Below are positions 38,106 to 47,491 of a stretch of 64,000 nucleotides of DNA, piece after piece (position 1 is the stretch's first letter; the number at the start of each line of letters is the position of its first letter). The notes under the pieces are model-generated. The model searched no databases and was not told the origin of the DNA. It saw only the letters and a list, made by a program, of their open reading frames with translations. Source of the DNA: Mesonia ostreae (GTDB taxonomy: Bacteria; Bacteroidota; Bacteroidia; Flavobacteriales; Flavobacteriaceae); NCBI RefSeq assembly GCF_031845265.1, contig NZ_JAVRBG010000002.1:124001-188000 (forward strand), in the 5' to 3' direction. The position numbers were made by a program, and so were the translations under genes.

Positions 38106-41100
38106 CTATAAGTTAATCTTAGTATTATCATTAATACGCTTTAAAAAGGCTTCCCTAAGTGCTTCTACATATTCGTTTACATCGGCTTCTGTCACCAGTT
38201 CATTCTTTTCATAATCTACGTGAATTTGCGAGCGTCTTATGTATTTTGTAACGGGTTCTGCTGCTTTACCTTCTTCTTTAGGCGCCGCCATATTAGCCAT
38301 AAGGTTTAGTGCATCTGTATGAAGTTGAGATAATTCTTGCTTAGATTGGCGAATGTTAGCTATAAAACGTTCATTTTCTATTGCACTTTTTTTGCGAATT
38401 AATGTACTTATTACATTGGCTTGCTGCTCTGTATCTAATTTTTTAAGTGCAGGTCGTTTCTTAATATCATCTATGTAATCATCTGCCTTTTTTACAAAAG
38501 CTTTCTTTTCTTCTTCAATAAGCTCTAAAACCTTAATTGAAAGCGCATCTTTTGCTGCTTTGGCCAATTGAACGCCATTACCTTTATAGGGTGCGTCACT
38601 TGCTACTAAGGTTTTTAAGGTGTCTAATTCATCACTTTGTATATAATCAAAGTTTGCTGTATTGCCTTCTAATAAGGTTTTAACATCGTCATATATAGTA
38701 CGCTGTTCCCCATTCATAAAGCGTTGAATTGGCGAGAGCAAATCTTCTTTGTTATCCAATAAAGCATCTTCAAATTCAGCTAAATTGGTAATAAAATAGC
38801 TATATTCTTTTTTAGACCATCGGCCTAATTTCTCTGAAAATGGTTCTAGACTTTTTAAAAATGGATAAGACTGTTTGCGTGCTAGAAGTTGATCTACATC
38901 TATACGCATCTGTACTATTTTATCTTTAAAAGCAACAGCCACATCTTTTGCCTCACGTAACGGGCAGCTTTCATCGAAAGCATCCTTAAAGGCTTCTTTT
39001 AATTTTTTAACAGCATTTGCATCAAAAGTTGCTTGCGGATCGAGGATGGTATTGGTATGATTTGAGCTATTGAGTAAAGCGTTTAAAAAAGCTTCATTCT
39101 CTAATAAATTAGAATCTTGCTTGGCTTCGATTTTACCACGTTTATAAAGTTTTGCCGTTATTGTCCAAATAGCGTTAGGATACCAACCATAGGGTTTTTT
39201 AGTAAACGTGTTTTTAAGGTCGTTAAGCGTTGTACGATCACTTCGCTTTTTGCGTTTTAAAATCTCACCAAAAATTTCGCCCTCTGCCTCAGACATTGTG
39301 CTGTCATCATCTGTAAACAAAGCGTCTGGTGAAGTACGAATAGTATTCTTTATGGTATCTTCAGAAAAAGAAACCGCTTTTAACATTCGTAAATTAGGAT
39401 AGACTACCGCTACTAGTTTTTGGAAAGCATTGATAACTTTAGTTTTACCATCGCTAGAAGCTGTCATTTCTAGCTTACCACCATTTAGGTACACTTTAGA
39501 TTCCCCTAAGCCTTTATTTGCCATAAAGATTAAATTCTTCTTACGTGTCACATTTTGCATTGACTTTTCTTGAAGAATACGGGCTACTTGAGGTCTAGTT
39601 CCAGAACCTCTATTTTGCATTTCGTATTTTGCTGTTTTAATATACATTCTAACATCGTGCATAAAAGTTGCATTAGATGCCAAAACCAACTTCATCCCTG
39701 TACTTCCCATTGTTTGAGACTGTAAGAAAGCTTCGTTATCATAATCTTGATAATTGTCGGTTATAATTTCAATTTCCAGCTCTTTTTCACGACCAAAGAA
39801 ACTACCGTCTATTTTACTGGTAAAATCGTAGTCTTGTTTATTATCTAAATATTTAATTTTATTATCTCGTATGATTTCATCAAACAGAATTTCTTTTAGA
39901 AGTTGCGTGATGGCTTGTTCATCAATATCTGTGTTCTTAATTTCTTCTTCAACATCCTTTTCATCATCGGTTAAGAACTCAAAAATGTCTCCATTACGTT
40001 GCACATAACTTTGATTTTCCAATAGGGTTAACGCAGTATCAATTTTTGTTTCGTGTGCTTTAAGATCTACATTGATATCATCTATCAATAGCACTGAAAT
40101 ATTGCGTTTTGTAGTTTTAAAATTTCCGAAGTATTTTACTAGAAACAGGGCTTTAAGCACTTTAATGGCAAAGCGATCGTCCAGTTGTTTTTCAGCTAGA
40201 ATTATAGATTGCTGAATTTCGCCACGTAGTTCATTACGAATACCTTCGAACATTAAATCGAAACTTACTAAGGCATTATTATCACGCTCTTGGATTTCTT
40301 TAATAACTTGTTGAAACACACCAAGCATAGAACGTTCTCCTACCGAAGCGTGTTTTCCTTGAAAGGCGTTATGATTTGATAAGGCAATTCTACACTGCTG
40401 AAACAAATCGAATTGATACGGTACAAAAGGAAATTTATTAGCATAATCGGCATTGTCTTGATAACCCTTGAACTGAACCCCAGCCTCAGAAAAAGAAAGT
40501 AGCGATTTTAAATGTGGGCCATTCTTTTTGTATGCTTTGGTTAGCTCTTCTTGGGCGTTATCATTTTTGTCAAGTAAACGTTTTTCTATGACTTCATCGA
40601 CATTTGCAGACGTCAACGGTACTTTTATTTTGAAACGTGCCTGAATACGAGAAAAGTCATTTTGCTGACTTTTATTCATATCGCCTACAACAGTTTCCAT
40701 ATCTTCTTGCGATGTCACTAAAATCCAAGAGTTGCCTTTTGTTTTTGTCGTTAAGGTTTCGGCTATGGTCTGTAAATTGAGCATCAACTTGGTGTTATCG
40801 CTAATATATTGACCTACTTCATCTACAAAGAAGTTTAATCGAAATCCTTTAGGCTTAGAATCGATGTAGATTTTTACACGATTACAGAAATCTTCAATAG
40901 ATTGTTTATTTTTATCCTCAAGCTCATCAAGAATATTCTCATATTTTTCTGGACTTTCATTAAAAACGGTAGCTAGAATATCTTTTACTTCTAAAACGAA
41001 ATACTCTAACCGATCTACTTCCCAATCTTTGCCATTTACTTTTTCATATTCAGTTTTGAAAGCGTCGTACTTGCCTTTGCCATCTAGCCACATTTCAAAT

Positions 41101-41582
41101 TCTGCAACGTGGGGTTGAAAACCGTAATAGCCTAAATGGTCATAAAACACTTTATAGAATACAGATAAGATAGCGTTGGCATCTTCCTTACTCGTAATTT
41201 GGGCTTGCTGGTCTATATTAAACAATATAGATTCTGAAGGGATGCGTGTTGCGTTTAGGATATCGCCTTTAAGCATTGCATCATTTTCTACTTTTTCTGC
41301 AAACAGCTCCCCAGACTTCCAGCCTTCGTATTCTTTGTTTTCGAGCACATAAGACAGTATTTTTAATAAGTGAGATTTACCACTTCCGAAAAAACCAGAA
41401 ATCCAAACGCCATTTGCGCCGGCATAATCATTATAGGCTTGAAAAAAGTCTCTAACTTTTTTTCCTATTTCGTTAGTAATAACGTATTCTGTAACTTCTG
41501 TTGAAATATTATCGCGGTCATCTGCCTTAATAACCGTTTCAATAGCACGGTCTATAGGTCTGTCGAAGTATTGTTTGATCAT
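38106..41582 (-). CDS. brxC: BrxC, BREX P-loop ATPase
   Basis: The protein has 1158 residues, typical for BrxC (DUF499/PglY family). Walker A reads GFFGSGKSHLLKILSYVLEN near residue 62, and an acidic Walker B-like FFVDEVGQYISDN lies near residue 245. The rest is helical with a Lys/Glu-rich C-terminus. BrxC is essential for BREX defence and methylation complexes and probably forms large ATP-bound assemblies with BrxB, PglX and PglZ. It overlaps the end of brxB by four bases and ends 3 bases before the AlbA_2 gene. Confidence 0.95.
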   Translation of the reverse strand: MIKQYFDRPIDRAIETVIKADDRDNISTEVTEYVITNEIGKKVRDFFQAYNDYAGANGVWISGFFGSGKSHLLKILSYVLENKEYEGWKSGELFAEKVENDAMLKGDILNATRIPSESILFNIDQQAQITSKEDANAILSVFYKVFYDHLGYYGFQPHVAEFEMWLDGKGKYDAFKTEYEKVNGKDWEVDRLEYFVLEVKDILATVFNESPEKYENILDELEDKNKQSIEDFCNRVKIYIDSKPKGFRLNFFVDEVGQYISDNTKLMLNLQTIAETLTTKTKGNSWILVTSQEDMETVVGDMNKSQQNDFSRIQARFKIKVPLTSANVDEVIEKRLLDKNDNAQEELTKAYKKNGPHLKSLLSFSEAGVQFKGYQDNADYANKFPFVPYQFDLFQQCRIALSNHNAFQGKHASVGERSMLGVFQQVIKEIQERDNNALVSFDLMFEGIRNELRGEIQQSIILAEKQLDDRFAIKVLKALFLVKYFGNFKTTKRNISVLLIDDINVDLKAHETKIDTALTLLENQSYVQRNGDIFEFLTDDEKDVEEEIKNTDIDEQAITQLLKEILFDEIIRDNKIKYLDNKQDYDFTSKIDGSFFGREKELEIEIITDNYQDYDNEAFLQSQTMGSTGMKLVLASNATFMHDVRMYIKTAKYEMQNRGSGTRPQVARILQEKSMQNVTRKKNLIFMANKGLGESKVYLNGGKLEMTASSDGKTKVINAFQKLVAVVYPNLRMLKAVSFSEDTIKNTIRTSPDALFTDDDSTMSEAEGEIFGEILKRKKRSDRTTLNDLKNTFTKKPYGWYPNAIWTITAKLYKRGKIEAKQDSNLLENEAFLNALLNSSNHTNTILDPQATFDANAVKKLKEAFKDAFDESCPLREAKDVAVAFKDKIVQMRIDVDQLLARKQSYPFLKSLEPFSEKLGRWSKKEYSYFITNLAEFEDALLDNKEDLLSPIQRFMNGEQRTIYDDVKTLLEGNTANFDYIQSDELDTLKTLVASDAPYKGNGVQLAKAAKDALSIKVLELIEEEKKAFVKKADDYIDDIKKRPALKKLDTEQQANVISTLIRKKSAIENERFIANIRQSKQELSQLHTDALNLMANMAAPKEEGKAAEPVTKYIRRSQIHVDYEKNELVTEADVNEYVEALREAFLKRINDNTKINL

Positions 41583-42163
41583 ATTTTAGCCTCTATTTTA
41601 TCCATATTAAATGCACGGTAGTAATTGTCATCCTTCAACAACCCAAAAAGGTTTAAGGTGTGCCCATTATAATCTCCTGGAAAAAAAGCAACTGTAGGTG
41701 CCTCTTTCGCGATATTTTGGAGATTATTAAGTACGTTATGGGAACGTATAAAGGGGAATACCAGACCTATTCCAGTCAGGAAGTAAACCTTTGCATTATT
41801 TGATTCTATCTTTTGTTTTATTAATGGCATCAATACTTGATGCATATTTAGTGAAGATTGCAATGCGCTTAAAAACTTATCTTTCGATTTTGCTTTTTCA
41901 ACTTTGAACATTCGTTCCATACCACCTTTAGATTCTAAAATCTCGCAAGCAAGCTCATAAAGATTCAACTCTAAAATGGGCACACCTTTATTTTCTAATT
42001 TTTTTTTCAGTAAGCGTATTTCTTCCCTGCAAGCAACTTCTTCTTCAGCTTTATAAGATGAAATAAAAAATGGAATTTCACCACCTAGAGATTCTTTTTT
42101 TAGAAAATTAGACGAAGAGATGACTTTAAATAGATGGTCAAATTTATGTGTTAAACTCTCCAT
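41579..42163 (-). CDS. brxB: BrxB (DUF1788)
   Basis: The protein has 194 residues and matches the DUF1788 pattern: FLKKESLGGEIPFFISSYKAEEE near the N-terminus and VYFLTGIGLVFPFIRSHNVLNNL plus APTVAFFPGDYNGHTLNLFGLL in the C-terminal half. BrxB is an essential small BREX subunit thought to bridge other components. It lies 2 bases after brxA and overlaps brxC by 4 bases, so all three are translated together. Confidence 0.94.
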   Translation of the reverse strand: MESLTHKFDHLFKVISSSNFLKKESLGGEIPFFISSYKAEEEVACREEIRLLKKKLENKGVPILELNLYELACEILESKGGMERMFKVEKAKSKDKFLSALQSSLNMHQVLMPLIKQKIESNNAKVYFLTGIGLVFPFIRSHNVLNNLQNIAKEAPTVAFFPGDYNGHTLNLFGLLKDDNYYRAFNMDKIEAKI

Positions 42164-42165
42164 AT

Positions 42166-42768
42166 CTAAGCTTTCAAATTTTCAATATCAAAATCACTTA
42201 ATAAGAAGATTTTGAACAGTTCTATATTATCGTTTAGGATTGCTTTTCTAGTTTCGGGCTCAATAATTTGAGGTTGTATCATTTTTGCTTTTATGTTATT
42301 TATAAGGCCAGCTTGCTCTAATATTTTAAAGGTGACTTGCTTTACTTTCTTTTGAGTGATTTCTGTAAGCGTGTCCATTTCTGGATGATATTCTGCCTTA
42401 CGACGAAAGAAAGAAATATAATCGCCTTCGGTTAATTCATAATCATATACGAGATATTTATTTCGGATTACTTCTACAATAAAATCACGTATGAATTCAA
42501 AATATTTGGAGACAGCAAGAAATGCTATTTCGTTTTGAACTTTAAAGCTTTTATCCAGTAGATAACTTTTTTGAGTGTCTGTAAGCACTTCAAGCCATTT
42601 AGACATTTCATTCAAATAGCGTTTACCTGTAGTTTTTTTTCCGTTTCCTAGAACAGCTTCAATATCTTCAACTGGATTTTCTAATTGATGCTTTGCAACG
42701 ATCACTAATTCTCTTGTACGCAGAGAAGCAGCCGTAAATGAAAAATTATATTTTTTTTCTACCACCAT
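42166..42768 (-). CDS. brxA: BrxA (DUF1819)
   Basis: The protein has 200 residues, beginning YNFSFTAASLRTRELVIVAKH and containing WLEVLTDTQKSYLLD and FIRDFIVEVIRNKYLVYDYELTEGDY, which fit the DUF1819/BrxA family, a small helical DNA-binding protein. It is the first core BREX gene, as in type-1 systems. Its ATG shares one base with the TAA of a small Xre gene just upstream, so it is the second gene of the operon. Confidence 0.94.
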   Translation of the reverse strand: MVVEKKYNFSFTAASLRTRELVIVAKHQLENPVEDIEAVLGNGKKTTGKRYLNEMSKWLEVLTDTQKSYLLDKSFKVQNEIAFLAVSKYFEFIRDFIVEVIRNKYLVYDYELTEGDYISFFRRKAEYHPEMDTLTEITQKKVKQVTFKILEQAGLINNIKAKMIQPQIIEPETRKAILNDNIELFKIFLLSDFDIENLKA

Positions 42769-42944
42769 TAATTCGTCAATTCTTTTAATGGGATGTCAAG
42801 TAGTTCACTAATTTTCTGGTAGTTTTTTAGGCTTGGCTCACTTTTACCTTTTACCCAATTACTAACAGAAACCTCGCTAACACCTATTTTGTTAGCAAGC
42901 CATTTTTGCTTGACACCTTTTGATTTAAGAAGTTCCTTAAGCAT
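42768..42944 (-). CDS. Small Xre-type HTH protein heading the BREX operon (58 aa)
   Basis: This 58-residue gene runs from ATG at 42944 to a TAA that overlaps the brxA start by one base (TAATG). The protein is a bare helix-turn-helix: MLKELLKSKGVKQKWLANKI, then GVSEVSVSNWVKGKSEPSL and ISELLDIPLKELTN. The QKWLANKIGVSEVSVSNWVKG core is a textbook Xre recognition helix pair. It probably represses its own promoter and hence the whole BREX operon. Operator-like palindromes lie just upstream. Confidence 0.88.
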   Translation of the reverse strand: MLKELLKSKGVKQKWLANKIGVSEVSVSNWVKGKSEPSLKNYQKISELLDIPLKELTN

Positions 42945-42964
42945 ATTTAGTTTAATAAAAATTA

Positions 42965-43030
42965 AAGTTTAACTTCATTGTAAATATAAAAAAATTGTTG
43001 GATTAGTTTAGGAAAACATTGTAAATGTTT
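42965..43030 (-). promoter_or_regulatory. Operator-like palindromes upstream of the BREX operon
   Basis: AAGTTTAACTT (42965-42975) and AAACATTGTAAATGTTT (43014-43030) are perfect palindromes, and CATTGTAAAT is repeated at 42976 and 43017, 41 bases apart. On the minus strand a -7-like TATATTTA lies between them. These are the natural binding sites for the Xre protein. The binding assignment is inference. Confidence 0.5.
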
Positions 43031-43131
43031 CAGCGTTAAACATTCTGAATTGGCTCGCTGGGCTTAGTGCTTATTGTGAACCACTTAACGGTTTAATTAG
43101 TGAGGGCTTTTTAAGAAGATGTTCATAATAT

Positions 43132-43156
43132 AAAAAAGCCCAGAAGGGCTTTTAGA
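43132..43156 (-). terminator. Terminator of the tra operon
   Basis: AAAAGCCC-AGAA-GGGCTTTT. On the minus strand it ends in six T residues. It separates the tra operon (ending at 43216) from the BREX promoter. Confidence 0.85.
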
Positions 43157-43215
43157 AAATTAATTCTGCTGAAAAAATGTTTTATCAGTATCCGTTGTAA
43201 TGTAGATTTTAAAAA

Positions 43216-43575
43216 TTAATATGGCGCTTTCTCCCCCTTATCCCGTTCCGTGACCTTCCAATGCCCATTGTCCATAATAAGTTTAAAGGTTTCTGGTTCA
43301 TCGGTGTAGGAAGTGGTGAATTTTACCCAAGCTGTTTTACCGTCAGAGGTTTCTTTTAGAACTTTAAAGTTTGAATTTCCACTCTCTGAATATAAGTCTT
43401 GTATGCTCATAAAATTGGCATAACTTTCATCGGTCGTGTATTTCTTCAGTGTGTCCTTATCGCCTTGATAAAAGCTTTCAATAACTGTTTTTGCAGTTTC
43501 GGTGGGAGTTGCTGTTTGTTTCCCTGCACAGGCCATAAATAGCAAGACTATGGAGTAAATAACTGTTTTTTTCAT
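43216..43575 (-). CDS. DUF4878-type lipoprotein
   Basis: The protein has 119 residues with a lipoprotein signal (VLLFMACAGKQ, lipobox Cys at residue 16). The mature part (TAKTVIESFYQGDKDTLKKY to FKLIMDNGHWKVTERDKG) is a small NTF2/cystatin-like fold typical of DUF4878. Such lipoproteins often close conjugation operons in Bacteroidota; entry exclusion or channel assembly are possible roles but unproven. It starts 7 bases after traN and is followed by a terminator. Confidence 0.75.
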   Translation of the reverse strand: MKKTVIYSIVLLFMACAGKQTATPTETAKTVIESFYQGDKDTLKKYTTDESYANFMSIQDLYSESGNSNFKVLKETSDGKTAWVKFTTSYTDEPETFKLIMDNGHWKVTERDKGEKAPY

Positions 43576-43582
43576 AACGTTC

Positions 43583-44416
43583 TTAATTAGGATTATTGAT
43601 ATATCTATGCGAGACTTTCAGTTGTATATCACGCTCGCCATTTTTCTCATTCAGTTCCAAGATAGCCCTGCGGTCATTGCCTATTGAAAATTTTGGCAGC
43701 ACATAAACCATCCTCGCGGTTTCGTTTTCTTTGATTTTTAAAGGAACATTATGTTTAAAAACAGGTTCTTTCAGCAGAGTCTGCAATGATTTTTTCTTTC
43801 CTTTTTGTCGGGTTTCGACTGAAAAGTTCAAGAAATTCAAATCGTAATCCAAACTGGACTTGTTCTCAATTTGAATAACGAAGTACAGCTCTTCTTTATC
43901 AAAAACAATGTTTTCAATGCTCAAAACAATGCCCTCATTACGTTTTTTAATCCTGCCGATCCGTTGCTTTCGGTCGATTAGGTATGAGCAGAATTTTTGA
44001 TAATAATATGCCTGATTATCTATCGCTGCTTTGGGTGTATCGACTTTAATAGAATCCGCTACAATTGGCTTCTCGTTGCCGATGCTACTGGATTTTGGGA
44101 TAAAATAATTCAGCGTCGAAAGTTGCTTACTGTACCTAACAATATACGAAAAAATCGAACCATTTTGATTGATTACCAAAAGATTACTTTCTTTCCCAGG
44201 GGTTGCCTGCAAGAGACCAAAGTATTGCTGCTTTTCTCGATTATAGGTGAACACAAAGTTTTCAGCTCCTGTAATTCCTTGACGAATGGGTTCTGGAAAG
44301 AACAGCGCAACGTTCTTTTGGTCGTTGGCGTAAATGGTATCAAGTATAATTGGTGTTTGTGCTTTGGCGAAAGCGATACCACATAAAAATATCGAAATAG
44401 AGATATACTTTTTCAT
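43583..44416 (-). CDS. traN: TraN, conjugative transposon protein (DUF4138)
   Basis: The start at 44416 (MKKYISISIFLCGIAFAKAQ) gives 277 residues with a clean signal peptide; eight more codons upstream are possible but would precede it awkwardly. The sequence TIYANDQKNVALFFPEPIRQGITG and LLVINQNGSIFSYIVRY are typical of TraN/DUF4138, the outer-membrane-associated VirB9-like subunit of Bacteroidetes conjugation systems. It follows traM with a 54-base gap. Confidence 0.85.
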   Translation of the reverse strand: MKKYISISIFLCGIAFAKAQTPIILDTIYANDQKNVALFFPEPIRQGITGAENFVFTYNREKQQYFGLLQATPGKESNLLVINQNGSIFSYIVRYSKQLSTLNYFIPKSSSIGNEKPIVADSIKVDTPKAAIDNQAYYYQKFCSYLIDRKQRIGRIKKRNEGIVLSIENIVFDKEELYFVIQIENKSSLDYDLNFLNFSVETRQKGKKKSLQTLLKEPVFKHNVPLKIKENETARMVYVLPKFSIGNDRRAILELNEKNGERDIQLKVSHRYINNPN

Positions 44417-44470
44417 AAGATTGAGTTTTAAATGTCTCATTTACCCTGAATTCTGTTCGGGATTATGAGC

Positions 44471-45400
44471 TCATAATTTAGGTTTTAAAATGAGTTTGTA
44501 ATTGTTGAGAACGGTGACTTTTATGTTTCGGTTATTGCGTTTAAGCACTTTCGTTATTCCGCTTACTTGCGGTACGGTTGGGATATTGATATCGCCGATG
44601 ATGTCATCCAAGACTTCGTTGGTGGCTTCTGCCCGGAAATTGTTTTCCACATAAATCCCTTCGCTACCATCTTGTAAGTCGAAAGCTTTCAAGTTGGTTG
44701 GATGATGTTGGATATTTTCGATTTCAATCAGGGCACGATTGGGTTGAAAGCTAATAAAGCCAAAAATGGGAGTGTTCTTCGGAATCCTCTTGTTGTTAAT
44801 GGTTGCGGCTTTAGAAAGACGCATTTTTAAACGTGAATTAACCTTTACCACCTGGTCACCATCAACCACTGCATAAATCATCGCATCAGTAGTTCCAGAA
44901 ATTGAAATGGAACTCTTTTTCGGGTCTGAAGCAAAGAACAGTTGGTGTTCCAATCCCATTTCTTTGGCATCGATTTTTAGTTTCTGTTCTATTTCTGAAG
45001 AATCCACTTCAGGCGTACTAACAGAAGCAGCTTTTTTGTCTCCTAAATTTTGGTAGGTCCTATCAGAATATTTGATCTGGCCAGAGGCATAAATGCTGTC
45101 CACGATACGTTCTTTTTCCTTTTCAGGTAAATCGGGGTCATATATGCCCAATGAGTCAATCAATTTTTCATCGTAAATACTAGGCGCATTGGTTTCACGC
45201 ACTTCTTTTAAATCGTTGATGGCATCCAGTTTGGAATCGTATTCTTTTTGATCTTGTTCCAATTCAGGAACAGCGGTCTGTTTAAGGTTTTCGTTTTCAC
45301 TTTCGTCATCGCCCATAACCATCACGGAATAGGAGATCAGGAAAATGAATATCACAGCGAGCACCGACCCAAATACTATTTTGTTCTTTTCTATTTTCAT
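44471..45400 (-). CDS. traM: TraM, conjugative transposon protein
   Basis: The protein has 309 residues. One membrane helix at the N-terminus (KIVFGSVLAVIFIFLISYSV, about 7-26) is followed by a charged, disordered periplasmic linker and a C-terminal domain with KVNSRLKMRLSKAATINNKRIPKNTPIFGFISF and a beta-rich end. This is the pattern of TraM, the VirB10-like subunit that spans the periplasm. It lies between traK and traN in the usual order. A separate traL was not found between traK and traM. Confidence 0.85.
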   Translation of the reverse strand: MKIEKNKIVFGSVLAVIFIFLISYSVMVMGDDESENENLKQTAVPELEQDQKEYDSKLDAINDLKEVRETNAPSIYDEKLIDSLGIYDPDLPEKEKERIVDSIYASGQIKYSDRTYQNLGDKKAASVSTPEVDSSEIEQKLKIDAKEMGLEHQLFFASDPKKSSISISGTTDAMIYAVVDGDQVVKVNSRLKMRLSKAATINNKRIPKNTPIFGFISFQPNRALIEIENIQHHPTNLKAFDLQDGSEGIYVENNFRAEATNEVLDDIIGDINIPTVPQVSGITKVLKRNNRNIKVTVLNNYKLILKPKL

Positions 45401-45443
45401 AATTATTAATTTTTAAATACTCGCGTGATTTTTCACACTCGGA

Positions 45444-46061
45444 TTATTGATTTTCATTTGAAATTTTCTTTAAGGTGTTTTCAAAATAATTGGTTATTAA
45501 AAGTCCGTGCGGGTTATTCGGGAAGTTTCGGTCAACGGTAATCAACTTTCCGGTTGAAACCAGTTCGTAGGTGTCAACGATAGACCCACGGTTGATTTCA
45601 AAAATGGTAATTGTCCTAAAACTGTAGGTGTCGTTTTTTTTCTCGATTTGGGAATCGATGCTCAATACTTTTTGAACCAGGGAATATTGCAACAACCGAT
45701 TATAAACCCCATCGGCTTTCTTTTGGCGATAGAGATTATCTACGGAACTATTCCCGAGCCATAGCGCCTTTTTCAAGTTCTTTTCATAATTGCTGGCATC
45801 GATATTATAGAAATAATTATGAAACAGTTCTAAATGTGACAAAGCCTCGACCTTAAAATTTTCCTTTTGAGTGACGAGTTTTAAGGGAATAATACTGCCA
45901 TCTGTATTTATAGCGAAAGCGCTGTTCAACGCTTTTTTATTCGTGGTGAAGGCCATCCATACGGCAAAAGTGCTAGACAGCAACGCGCAAATTATTACTG
46001 CCAATACGATAAACCTATTGAGCTTTAAAATGGCATAAATATTTTTATAGGGTGTTTTCAT
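45444..46061 (-). CDS. traK: TraK, conjugative transposon protein
   Basis: The protein has 205 residues with one membrane helix near the N-terminus (LNRFIVLAVIICALLSSTFAVWMAF, about 14-38). The periplasmic part contains LELFHNYFYNIDASNYEKNLKKALWLG, a typical TraK/VirB8-like stretch. It starts 10 bases after traJ. It probably forms part of the inner-membrane platform of the conjugation channel. Confidence 0.88.
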   Translation of the reverse strand: MKTPYKNIYAILKLNRFIVLAVIICALLSSTFAVWMAFTTNKKALNSAFAINTDGSIIPLKLVTQKENFKVEALSHLELFHNYFYNIDASNYEKNLKKALWLGNSSVDNLYRQKKADGVYNRLLQYSLVQKVLSIDSQIEKKNDTYSFRTITIFEINRGSIVDTYELVSTGKLITVDRNFPNNPHGLLITNYFENTLKKISNENQ

Positions 46062-46071
46062 AGATTTTGTA

Positions 46072-46914
46072 TTAAGCAGTAAATAATTTTAGGGTAAAAG
46101 AGGTTGCGCGCTTATAAAGTCTGAATTTCAGGAAAACGATAAAGCCTATGGATCCAAGTTCTACTACCGGTGCGAAAAAGCCACTTCCAAAATCGGTCCC
46201 GAAGAGGTTTTGCCAAAAGTTGGTGTTGAGTTCGGTGTAAATCGCATTCACAAAAACGTTGACAAGGAAGAATGCTGGCACGAGCATATAGACCGCTGCA
46301 TACAATTTGAAAAAATTGTATGCCATTGAACGGAATTTTTCAAAAACGGCAAGACTTAAGACCAACGGGAAAAAGGCCTGCATTATACCCAACAAGAAAA
46401 AGCGTTCAGCGAGAAACAATGGATAGATGAACAAGTCCAATATCCACAGAAAAAGGCTTATTAAGAAGGCGAAAATTTTAAAACCATAAAGGGGCGTGAC
46501 CAAAGCTTCGTAAAGCAGGGACATCGCTTTTCTGGCAGCTTCCAACGCCGATACATCCTCTTCAATAGGAATATCCTGCATTTGGAGTGGAAGAAGCGCA
46601 GGAGCGGTACTTCGATATTGCCCCTCAATGGCGACTAAAATACCATCAAAAAAGCCCAATATCTGAGTAGAAAAAATGACCAATAGCACGATGGCAAAGT
46701 TTTTAACCAGTTCCGTAGGACTTAGGCCCCAAGTATAACCGTCCTTATCAGCGACGCCCTCATTATATTTTTTAAGAATATTTACCAAGAAAAAAAGCAC
46801 AGCAAGCGTTTTCATTCCCGCAATTGTGTATTGCGAAAAATCGCTGGCTTGTATGGTTTGAAAAACAGTATCAACGTATTCCAAACCTATTCCTAAAATG
46901 ATATTGGCAGTCAT
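46072..46914 (-). CDS. traJ: TraJ, conjugative transposon membrane protein
   Basis: The protein has 280 residues and several long hydrophobic helices, for example MKTLAVLFFLVNILKKY, FAIVLLVIFSTQILGFFDGIL, FAFLISLFLWILDLFIYPLFL and FKLYAAVYMLVPAFFLVNVFV. The multi-pass plan and position fit TraJ, a VirB6-like inner-membrane subunit. It lies 3 bases after traI and 10 bases before traK. Confidence 0.88.
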   Translation of the reverse strand: MTANIILGIGLEYVDTVFQTIQASDFSQYTIAGMKTLAVLFFLVNILKKYNEGVADKDGYTWGLSPTELVKNFAIVLLVIFSTQILGFFDGILVAIEGQYRSTAPALLPLQMQDIPIEEDVSALEAARKAMSLLYEALVTPLYGFKIFAFLISLFLWILDLFIYPLFLAERFFLLGIMQAFFPLVLSLAVFEKFRSMAYNFFKLYAAVYMLVPAFFLVNVFVNAIYTELNTNFWQNLFGTDFGSGFFAPVVELGSIGFIVFLKFRLYKRATSFTLKLFTA

Positions 46915-46917
46915 CTT

Positions 46918-47487
46918 TTAATAATCTGTTTCACGGTTATTGACTTTGTCCTGCATTTTTCTGAAAGAAATTATATCTCGATAGCGCTTCGTTTTTAACG
47001 TAATGTCCGATACCATTTCTTTAGATTGCATTTCTTTTTCTTTTAAAATTTCCGCTCGTTCCGCATCGCTCATTTTGAGGTAATCACTGGAAAGAATTTC
47101 ATCGATAAAGTCCATAGTTTCCAAGGAATTTTCTACCACTGCGTTAAAGGATTCCGTCACTCTTGAGACTTCATCTGGTTTTATATAGGGTGAGTTTAGA
47201 ATATCTTGTAAATCATTCTGCATCACACTGATCAGACGTTGATTATTTTCTCCAATTTCTTGCACCGCTCTGAGCTGCCGTACTACGCTCGATACTTTCT
47301 CGATGCTTTCTTTTGCATCTTTTAAAAATTTCACAGACTTAATCATTTGAGCTGTTTGTTTTCCTGATTCTACCAGTTGTTTTACCAAGCTGATAAAGTT
47401 GGTGTTGTCATAAGTGGGCATTCCCTGGGCTTTGCTATTAAAGCTGAACAAGAGCGCCATAGCGAGTATTAAAATTTTTGATTTCAT
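46918..47487 (-). CDS. traI: TraI-like conjugation protein (DUF4141)
   Basis: The start at 47487 (MKSKILILAMALLFSFNSKAQ) gives 189 residues and a clean signal peptide, just past the traG stop at 47492. Nine earlier codons would overlap traG. The mature part is helical (VKQLVESGKQTAQMIKSVKFLKDAKESIEKVSSVVRQL) and resembles DUF4141/TraI, a VirB5-like periplasmic protein. It sits between traG and traJ as in CTnDOT-like operons. Confidence 0.82.
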   Translation of the reverse strand: MKSKILILAMALLFSFNSKAQGMPTYDNTNFISLVKQLVESGKQTAQMIKSVKFLKDAKESIEKVSSVVRQLRAVQEIGENNQRLISVMQNDLQDILNSPYIKPDEVSRVTESFNAVVENSLETMDFIDEILSSDYLKMSDAERAEILKEKEMQSKEMVSDITLKTKRYRDIISFRKMQDKVNNRETDY

Positions 47488-47491
47488 AGTA

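Noticed and set aside
42945..43215. Extra gene between BREX and the tra operon
   Set aside because: Only a terminator and operator-like palindromes are seen; no frame with support.
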